Of a stretch of DNA of 5,095 nt, positions 1-3,971 are shown one piece after another; position 1 is the first letter of the stretch, and the number at the start of each line of letters is the position of its first letter. The DNA is taken from NCBI GenBank assembly GCA_025963265.1, contig JAOPUY010000253.1:1-5095 (forward strand), given 5' to 3'. This stretch comes from Frankiales bacterium (GTDB taxonomy: Bacteria; Actinomycetota; Actinomycetes; Mycobacteriales; Jatrophihabitantaceae). A program made the translations under genes and the position numbers. The notes below the pieces were generated by a model. The model searched no databases and had not been told where the DNA came from. It was given only the letters and a program-made list of their open reading frames with translations.

Positions 1-590
1 GGCGCCAGGCGATCGGTGACCACGACGTCAGCCTCGAACAGCAGCCGCCGGCCCCGCACGGTGATCAGCTCCGGGTCGCCCGGGCCGCCGCCGATCAGCG
101 CCACTCGGCCGACCCCGGCCCGCCGGCTGGGCCGAGCGTCCCATTCCCCGGCCTCGATGGCGACCGCGATCAGATTGCGCAAGGCCACCGCGCGCCGCGG
201 GTCGTCGCCGGCGTTCACCGAGACCGTCAGCTCGCCGCTATTGAGCACGGCCGGCACTCGGGCGCTGCCGCCCGCGGCCAGATCGGCCCGCACGCAGAAC
301 AACCGGCGGCGGCTGGCCTCCAGGGCCACTGCCTCGTTGACCGCTGGGTCATCGGTCGCGGCCACGGCCAGCCAGGCCTCGGCCAGGTCGCCGTCGAGAT
401 AGCCCCGCTGGACCCGTGCCAACGACAGCCCCTCAAAGCCCGCGACGAAGTCGGGGGCGATGACCTCGACGGCCGCGCCCGCTTCGAGCAGGCTGTTCGC
501 CCGCCGCAACGCGACCGCGCCGCCGCCCACGATGACGACCCGGCGGGCGGTCAGATCGAGCAGTAACGGGAAGCCGGGCGTCCGCCCCAC
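1..590 (-). CDS. cysG: Siroheme synthase, bifunctional (precorrin-2 dehydrogenase/ferrochelatase + uroporphyrinogen-III methyltransferase), 3' end cut off
   Basis: Makes siroheme, the cofactor of the divergent sulfite reductase. The 196 complete codons visible cover the N-terminal Met8-type domain, with a nucleotide-binding [10 protein letters not shown] at about residues 21-30. An aspartate at about residue 103 ([11 protein letters not shown]) sits where the catalytic Asp of this family is expected. The methyltransferase domain opens with [14 protein letters not shown] at about 167-180, the SAM-binding start of uroporphyrin-III C-methyltransferases. The linker between the domains is short (about residues 135-160) compared with E. 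coli CysG. This matches the roughly 400-aa actinobacterial form as I remember it from M. tuberculosis. The start is a GTG 8 nt after the cysN stop, with only a weak purine-rich GGCGAG before it, so translation is probably coupled to cysN. The rest of the methyltransferase lies beyond the window. The identification is firm; the exact start is less so. Confidence 0.93.
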   Translation of the reverse strand, partial: MGRTPGFPLLLDLTARRVVIVGGGAVALRRANSLLEAGAAVEVIAPDFVAGFEGLSLARVQRGYLDGDLAEAWLAVAATDDPAVNEAVALEASRRRLFCVRADLAAGGSARVPAVLNSGELTVSVNAGDDPRRAVALRNLIAVAIEAGEWDARPSRRAGVGRVALIGGGPGDPELITVRGRRLLFEADVVVTDRLA

Positions 591-598
591 CTCGCCGC

Positions 599-1843
599 TC
601 AGCGGACGAGACCGGCGGCCACAGTCGCTCCGCTGCTCGTTTCAACCAGCAAGAAGGCGCCGGTGGACCGGTTCAACCGGTAGGGGTCGACGATGATTGG
701 CTCGGCCAACCGGATCCGGGCCGAGCCGATGTCGTTCAGCGACAGCGAGGTCGCTGGCCGATCGGTGACGGTGGCGATGTCCAACTTCGACTCGACGGCG
801 TCGACCACGGCCAGCACATCCCGGGTGGTGTGGCGCAACTGATACCGCGCGCCGGCCACCAGCGGTTGCTCGGCCAGCCAGCAGAGCGTCGCGGTCAGCT
901 CCCGAGTGACGATGGGGGCCGGATCGCCGGCGACCACGATCAAATCCCCGCGCGAAACGTCGACGTCGTCGGCCAGCCGGATGGTCACCGAGCGGCCGGC
1001 GTCGGCTGCGGACAACTCGCCGCTGGGAGTGTCGATCGCGGCGACGACGGAGAACCGGCCCGACGGCAGCACCTGCACCTTGTCGCCGCGCGTGAGCACG
1101 CCGGCCTCGACCCGCCCGGCGTAGCCGCGGTAGTCGGGATAGTCCGCCGTCTGCGGGCGAATCACCATCTGGACCGGGAAGCGGGCCGGCAGATCGGGGT
1201 TCTTGGCCGGCTCGACCGACTCCAAGAACGCCAACAGCGGATCGCCGCCGTACCACGGCATCGCGGCCGAGGCCTCGACCACGTTGTCGCCGTTGAGGGC
1301 GGCCACCGGGATCGGCGTGAAGTGCGGCACGTCCAGCGTCTTCGCCGCCGATGCGAAGTCGGTGACGATGTCGTCGAAAACCCGCTCGGAGAAGTCGACG
1401 AGATCCATCTTGTTCACCGCGAGGACGATCTCGGAGACGCGCAGCAACGAGACGACGGCCAGATGCCGCTTGGTCTGCTCGACCACACCGGTGCGGGCAT
1501 CGACCAGGATCACCGCGACGTCAGCCGTCGAGGCCCCGGTGACGGTGTTGCGGGTGTACTGAACATGCCCGGGAGTGTCAGCCAGGATGAAGCTCCGCCG
1601 GCTCGTCGCGAAATATCGGTAGGCGACGTCGATGGTGATGCCCTGTTCCCGCTCGGCCCGCAGGCCGTCGACCAGCAGGGCCAAATCGGTCCCGACGTAG
1701 CCGCGCCGCTCCGAGGCGACCTCGGCCGCGACGAGTTGATCGGCCAGCACGGCCTTGGCGTCATGCAGCAGCCGACCGACGAGGGTCGACTTGCCGTCGT
1801 CAACCGAACCGGCCGTGACGACCCTCAGTAGTTCACCCGGCAT
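599..1843 (-). CDS. cysN: Sulfate adenylyltransferase subunit 1 (GTPase subunit of ATP sulfurylase)
   Basis: The 414-aa GTP-hydrolysing subunit works with CysD to convert ATP and sulfate to adenosine 5'-phosphosulfate (APS) and pyrophosphate; GTP hydrolysis drives the unfavourable reaction in the cytoplasm. The translation-factor-type GTPase motifs are all present: P-loop GSVDDGKST at about 12-20, switch region [14 protein letters not shown] at about 65-78, DTPGH at 89-93, NKMD at 144-147 and ALNGDNV at about 182-188. Two beta-barrel domains follow (about 225-414). There is no CysC kinase fused at the C-terminus, unlike CysNC proteins; the kinase is the separate cysC gene of this operon. The ATG shares its A with the cysD TAA stop (TAATG). 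An AAGG lies 9 nt upstream, within the end of cysD, so translational coupling is likely. Confidence 0.97.
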   Translation of the reverse strand: MPGELLRVVTAGSVDDGKSTLVGRLLHDAKAVLADQLVAAEVASERRGYVGTDLALLVDGLRAEREQGITIDVAYRYFATSRRSFILADTPGHVQYTRNTVTGASTADVAVILVDARTGVVEQTKRHLAVVSLLRVSEIVLAVNKMDLVDFSERVFDDIVTDFASAAKTLDVPHFTPIPVAALNGDNVVEASAAMPWYGGDPLLAFLESVEPAKNPDLPARFPVQMVIRPQTADYPDYRGYAGRVEAGVLTRGDKVQVLPSGRFSVVAAIDTPSGELSAADAGRSVTIRLADDVDVSRGDLIVVAGDPAPIVTRELTATLCWLAEQPLVAGARYQLRHTTRDVLAVVDAVESKLDIATVTDRPATSLSLNDIGSARIRLAEPIIVDPYRLNRSTGAFLLVETSSGATVAAGLVR

Positions 1844-2778
1844 TAGAAATAACCTTGTCGCTTTCGGTCTTCCATCGCGGCCTCGCTGGCGCGGTCATCG
1901 GCGCGGGTCGCGCCCCGCTCGGAGATGGTGCTGGCCGCCGTCTCGATGACGATGTCGGCCACGGTGGCGGCGGTTGAGGCCACCGCGCCGGTGCAGGTCG
2001 TGTCGCCGACGGTGCGGTAGCGGACGGTCTCAGTCCGGGGCGTCTCACCCGCGCGCGGCGGGGTGAACTCGGTGATGGCCAGCAGCATCCCGTCGCGGTC
2101 GACGACCTCGCGCTCGTGGGCGAAGTAGATGCCGGGCACCTCGATGCCCTCCCGCTCGATGTAGGCCCAGATGTCGAGTTCAGTCCAGTTGGACAAGGGG
2201 AAAATGCGCACGTGCTCCCCCGGCCGGTGACGGCCGTTGTACAAGTCCCACAGCTCGGGCCGCTTGTTGCGCGGGTCCCACTGGCCGAAGTCGTCGCGCA
2301 CGGAGAAGACGCGCTCCTTGGCCCGGGCCTTCTCCTCGTCGCGACGAGCCCCACCGAGCACCGCGTCGAACTTGTTCTCGTTGATCCCGTCGAGCAGCGG
2401 AACGGTTTGCAGCGGGTTGCGAGCCTGACCCGGCGTCTCGGTGACCCGGCCGGAGTCGATCGCGCTCTGCACGCTGGCCACGATCAGCTTCGCGTCCCAC
2501 TCCGCCACCTTGCGGTCGCGGAACTCCAGGACCTCGGCGAAGTTTTGGCCGGTGTCGACGTGCATCAGCGGAAAGGGCAGGCGCGCCGGCCAGAAGGCCT
2601 TCATGGCCAGGTGGGCCATGACGATCGAGTCCTTGCCGCCGGAGAACAAGAGCACTGGACGCTCGAACTGGCCGTACACCTCGCGGATGATGTGGATCGC
2701 CTCGTCCTCGAGGTCGGTGAGCCACACGCGATCCAACTGGTCGGATCGATCAGACGGTGAGGGCAGCAAGGCAGTCAC
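1843..2778 (-). CDS. cysD: Sulfate adenylyltransferase subunit 2 (ATP sulfurylase small subunit)
   Basis: The 311-aa catalytic subunit of ATP sulfurylase forms APS from ATP and sulfate in complex with CysN. It is an ATP pyrophosphatase (PP-loop) protein: SGGKDS lies at residues 46-51, HVDTGQNF at about 73-80, and the basic GGARRDEEKARAKER at 142-156. The LSNWTELDIWAYI stretch and the C-terminal RKRQGYF are typical of CysD. The length is normal for the family. The start is GTG, overlapping the cysC stop in a GTGA junction, and a strong AAGGAG Shine-Dalgarno lies 8 nt upstream inside the last codons of cysC. Both ends therefore overlap a neighbour (4 nt with cysC, 1 nt with cysN), which fits coordinated synthesis of the CysD-CysN complex. 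Its single cysteine codon is TGC. Confidence 0.97.
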   Translation of the reverse strand: MTALLPSPSDRSDQLDRVWLTDLEDEAIHIIREVYGQFERPVLLFSGGKDSIVMAHLAMKAFWPARLPFPLMHVDTGQNFAEVLEFRDRKVAEWDAKLIVASVQSAIDSGRVTETPGQARNPLQTVPLLDGINENKFDAVLGGARRDEEKARAKERVFSVRDDFGQWDPRNKRPELWDLYNGRHRPGEHVRIFPLSNWTELDIWAYIEREGIEVPGIYFAHEREVVDRDGMLLAITEFTPPRAGETPRTETVRYRTVGDTTCTGAVASTAATVADIVIETAASTISERGATRADDRASEAAMEDRKRQGYF

Positions 2779-3329
2779 AGGAGATTCTCCTTTTCCAAAA
2801 GGGCAATCAGTTCGTCCACCGCCGAGGAGATGGAGCGTCCCGCGGTGTCGAGCACTAGTTCAGGAGCGGCCGGCGCCTCGTACTCGCCGTCGATGCCGGT
2901 CAGACCGTCCATGGCGCCCGCTCGTTGCTTGGCGTACAGGCCTTTCACGTCGCGTTCGGCGCACACCTCGACCGCCGTCGCGACGTGGACTTCGAAGAAC
3001 GGCGTCTCGCGGCTGGCGTGCAACTCGCGCACCCGACCGCGGGCCTCGGCGAACGGGGAGACGACCGAGGCCAGGGCCAGCACGCCGTGGCGAGCGAGCA
3101 GCGCGGCGACCCAGCCGATCCGGGCGACATTGGCGTCGCGGTCGGCCCGGGAGTAGCCGAGTTCCGGTGATAGGACCGGGCGGACGACGTCGCCGTCGAG
3201 GATCTCCACCGCGACCTCGCGCTCGCGCAACCGCTCGGCCAAGGCGTTGGCCAGCGTGGTCTTGCCGGCGCTGGGCAAGCCGGTGAACCACACGGTGGCG
3301 CCGGTTCTCGTTTCGGTGCTGACTGTCAT
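2775..3329 (-). CDS. cysC: Adenylyl-sulfate (APS) kinase
   Basis: This 184-aa kinase phosphorylates APS to 3'-phospho-APS (PAPS), the step after CysDN. The Walker A motif GLPSAGKT is at 17-24. DGD follows at 45-47, then LGYSRADRDANVARIG at about 57-72, SPFAEARGRVRE at about 91-102 and FFEVHV at 111-116. The lid-type segment KGLYAKQRAG...LTGIDGEYEAP spans about 129-153. Length and motif order are normal for a stand-alone CysC. I chose the ATG at 3329 because the kinase fold starts directly after it (TGATVWFTGLP) and AGGA sequences lie 10 and 16 nt upstream. The frame stays open to an ATG at 3494, but that extension has no kinase features and would run through the leader peptide region. It is the first structural gene of the minus-strand operon, and its Shine-Dalgarno may be masked by pairing with the leader end (see findings). 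Confidence 0.95.
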   Translation of the reverse strand: MTVSTETRTGATVWFTGLPSAGKTTLANALAERLREREVAVEILDGDVVRPVLSPELGYSRADRDANVARIGWVAALLARHGVLALASVVSPFAEARGRVRELHASRETPFFEVHVATAVEVCAERDVKGLYAKQRAGAMDGLTGIDGEYEAPAAPELVLDTAGRSISSAVDELIALLEKENLL

Positions 3330-3338
3330 GCGAGCGAA

Positions 3339-3349
3339 GTCCTGATCCT
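3339..3349 (-). promoter_or_regulatory. cysC ribosome binding site, possibly masked by leader pairing
   Basis: Two AGGA motifs on the minus strand (3349-3346 and 3343-3340) lie 16 and 10 nt upstream of the cysC ATG; the nearer is the better placed. The seven bases TCAGGAC (3345-3339) are an exact complement of GTCCTGA (3454-3448), which contains the leader peptide's stop codon. The farther copy, TCAGGAT, could pair with the same site using one G-U pair. The binding-site role is reasonable from position; the masking is an inference. Confidence 0.6.
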
Positions 3350-3365
3350 GAAGTTCGGCCGCGCA

Positions 3366-3421
3366 GGTCCGCGCCCGCAGGGGGCTCACGGTCAGCGCGA
3401 GGAAAGGGGCTTGGGCGGACC
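3366..3421 (-). other. Possible long-range stem in the cysC leader RNA
   Basis: GGTCCGC (3421-3415, minus strand) is perfectly complementary to GCGGACC (3372-3366), making a 7-bp stem across 42 nt. A C bulge would allow two more G-C pairs. It lies between the leader peptide stop and the cysC ribosome binding site. It could be part of the RNA fold that brings those two elements together, or chance in GC-rich DNA. There is no U tract after it, so a terminator role is not supported. Confidence 0.35.
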
Positions 3422-3447
3422 GGGCCGGTGAGGCCAGCGTGTCGCCG

Positions 3448-3525
3448 TCAGGACATTTGACACGCCGCGCTGACGACGCGCTGCAGATCAACATGCAGGC
3501 GGGCGACCAGCGGGACGGAGAACAT
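3448..3525 (-). CDS. Putative cysteine-responsive leader peptide of the cysC-cysD-cysN-cysG operon (25 aa)
   Basis: A 25-codon frame runs from an ATG (3525) to TGA (3450-3448), 118 nt before the cysC start. Its C-terminal part reads RLHVDLQRVVSAACQMS. This resembles the short actinobacterial peptides annotated as putative leader peptides, which carry an R-H-V-D-L-x-R pattern followed by a cysteine near the end. It also resembles the plus-strand leader in this window. The only cysteine codon is TGT (3462-3460), four codons before the stop. The ATG has no Shine-Dalgarno close upstream but lies just below a credible promoter, so the message may be leaderless. The probable role is to sense Cys-tRNA: a ribosome slowed at TGT would cover the adjacent GTCCTGA and free the cysC ribosome binding site. 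The reading frame and motif are seen directly; function is inferred from position and family resemblance. Confidence 0.75.
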   Translation of the reverse strand: MFSVPLVARLHVDLQRVVSAACQMS

Positions 3526-3533
3526 GAAACGAA

Positions 3534-3562
3534 GTCTTACACAGAAGGCCTTTCTCTCCCAA
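3534..3562 (-). promoter_or_regulatory. Putative promoter of the leader-cysC-cysD-cysN-cysG operon
   Basis: On the minus strand TTGGGA (3562-3557) and TAAGAC (3539-3534) are separated by exactly 17 bp and resemble the -35 and -10 hexamers of a housekeeping sigma factor. Transcription would begin around 3528-3525, at or within a few bases of the leader peptide ATG. This explains why that ATG has no nearby Shine-Dalgarno. An AAGGCCTT palindrome (3545-3552) sits in the spacer, where a repressor could act. No experimental start site is available. Confidence 0.45.
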
Positions 3563-3622
3563 AGAGGAAGAGATTGCGGTGTCGGCCGACCGCCGGCCCG
3601 GCTGGACCGCGCGCACCCGCGG

Positions 3623-3651
3623 GCGACACCCTCGCGAAGTTATGGAACCAT
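3623..3651 (+). promoter_or_regulatory. Possible promoter for the plus-strand leader and sulfite reductase
   Basis: GCGACA (3623-3628) and AACCAT (3646-3651) are 17 bp apart and would place the transcription start near the GTG of the plus-strand leader, making it leaderless. The -10 match is poor, lacking the first T of TANNNT. The nearby TATGGA (3641-3646) is an alternative -10 without a good -35. A promoter is required in this area, but these hexamers are only a guess. Confidence 0.25.
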
Positions 3652-3657
3652 GCTGGT

Positions 3658-3732
3658 GTGCCTACGCTGGGCGAGTCGCTCACCACACGCCGCCACATCC
3701 ACTTGGCGCGGGTGTCCGGCGCCGGTTGTTGA
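3658..3732 (+). CDS. Putative cysteine-responsive leader peptide upstream of the sulfite reductase (24 aa)
   Basis: A 24-codon frame begins with GTG and ends with TGT TGA; its last 17 residues are LTTRRHIHLARVSGAGC. The RRH-I-x-L-x-R pattern followed by a cysteine resembles the short peptides annotated as putative leader peptides in actinobacteria. The cysteine is the last residue, encoded by TGT. The nearest in-frame start is this GTG; the frame is open further upstream, but nothing there resembles a protein. It lies 239 nt before the reductase start, in the same direction. A role in sensing cysteine supply through ribosome stalling at the final Cys codon is the natural reading. Alternative RNA stems overlap and follow the Cys-stop region. 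The motif is seen directly; the regulatory function is inferred. A chance frame is unlikely because a second peptide of the same pattern heads the divergent operon. Confidence 0.75.
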   Translation: MPTLGESLTTRRHIHLARVSGAGC

Positions 3733-3768
3733 AGCAGCCTCCGTTGGGTGGCCGCGTTCATCACGCGG
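3705..3768 (+). other. Alternative RNA stems at and after the plus-strand leader stop codon
   Basis: CCGCGT (3752-3757) and ACGCGG (3763-3768) form a perfect 6-bp stem with a 5-nt loop, 19 nt after the leader stop. The left arm can instead pair with GGCGCGG (3705-3711) in the last codons of the leader, with five Watson-Crick and two G-U pairs. A further stem, GGTTG/CAGCC (3724-3728 with 3735-3739, one G-U), straddles the Cys and stop codons. Mutually exclusive pairings that overlap leader codons are what attenuators use. No U tract follows, so any action could be on translation or Rho access instead. Confidence 0.4.
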
Positions 3769-3809
3769 AACAGCTCCGGCACCGCACGATCACCTCGACC
3801 CCTTACTAG

Positions 3810-3887
3810 TTCACCACATCGCTTCACCACATCGCTTCACCACATTGCTTCACCAGATTGCTTGACCACATCGCTTCACTACATGGC
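3810..3887 (+). repeat. Six tandem copies of a 13-bp repeat (consensus TTCACCACATCGC)
   Basis: Copies start at 3810, 3823, 3836, 3849, 3862 and 3875, with no gaps. The first two are identical to the consensus; the third differs at one position, the fourth at two, the fifth at one and the sixth at two. The unit is 7/13 G+C, lower than its surroundings, and its length is not a multiple of three. The array begins 77 nt after the leader stop and ends 84 nt before the reductase start, so it should be transcribed in the 5' untranslated region. Its function is unknown. Graded divergence from the first copies suggests growth by slipped-strand duplication. Confidence 0.97.
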
Positions 3888-3914
3888 GCAAACAGTCAGA
3901 GCGGACCCGATGCG

Positions 3915-3932
3915 GCCCTGGTTAGCCGGGGC
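3915..3932 (+). other. Strong short hairpin before the sulfite reductase start
   Basis: GCCCTGG (3915-3921) pairs with CCGGGGC (3926-3932) around a TTAG tetraloop, giving seven pairs including one U-G. The hairpin stands between the tandem repeat array and the ribosome binding site, ending 39 nt before the start codon. No run of T follows, so it is not a classical intrinsic terminator. It could still be an actinobacterial-style attenuator without a U tract, or an mRNA stability element. Confidence 0.5.
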
Positions 3933-3956
3933 GACATCGCGCTTTGGCTCCTCTGG

Positions 3957-3962
3957 AAGGGA
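3957..3962 (+). promoter_or_regulatory. Ribosome binding site of the sulfite reductase
   Basis: AAGGGA, 9 nt before the ATG at 3972 and part of a longer GGAAGGGAA purine run, supports that start codon. No other ATG, GTG or in-frame candidate with a binding site was seen upstream. Confidence 0.75.
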
Positions 3963-3971
3963 ACGGCCGCG

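Larger units (their letters stand above)
3526..3657. promoter_or_regulatory. Divergent control region between the two leader peptides
   Basis: These 132 bp separate the ATG of the minus-strand leader from the GTG of the plus-strand leader, so they must hold the promoters of both units. Besides the minus promoter, short palindromes are visible: AAGGCCTT (3545-3552), GTCGGCCGAC (3581-3590), CCCGCGGG (3616-3623) and ATGGAACCAT (3642-3651). None matches a regulator site I can name. No further coding potential is credible here. Confidence 0.6.

Noticed and set aside
830..1831. 333-aa plus-strand frame opposite cysN, and a similar frame opposite cysD (2116-2760)
   Set aside because: Both are antisense shadows of clear CysN and CysD coding sequence, typical in high-GC genomes.
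2780..2790. Palindrome GGAGATTCTCC before the cysD start as an operator
   Set aside because: It lies inside the end of cysC and overlaps the cysD Shine-Dalgarno; five-base arms around one base are too short to call, and the site is internal to a coupled operon.
3330..3494. N-terminal extension of cysC to the ATG at 3494
   Set aside because: The extra 55 residues have no kinase features, would overlap the leader peptide in another frame, and the ATG at 3329 is well placed before the conserved fold with a binding site upstream.
3439..3657. Longer version of the plus-strand leader frame starting at 3439 (97 aa)
   Set aside because: The upstream part is low-quality sequence running through the divergent promoter region and antisense to the minus-strand leader; only the last 24 codons carry the leader pattern.
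3810..3887. Tandem array as a cluster of DnaA boxes, a plasmid iteron origin or a CRISPR array
   Set aside because: The fifth copy, TTGACCACA, is one base from the actinobacterial DnaA box TTGTCCACA, but the other copies differ by two or more bases and no replication gene is nearby. Units have no spacers, so it is not CRISPR.
3330..3971. A SAM riboswitch or T-box ahead of either transcription unit
   Set aside because: I saw no conserved riboswitch core or T-box sequence by eye on either strand, and the leader peptides give a better explanation. A covariance-model search would be needed to exclude it fully.
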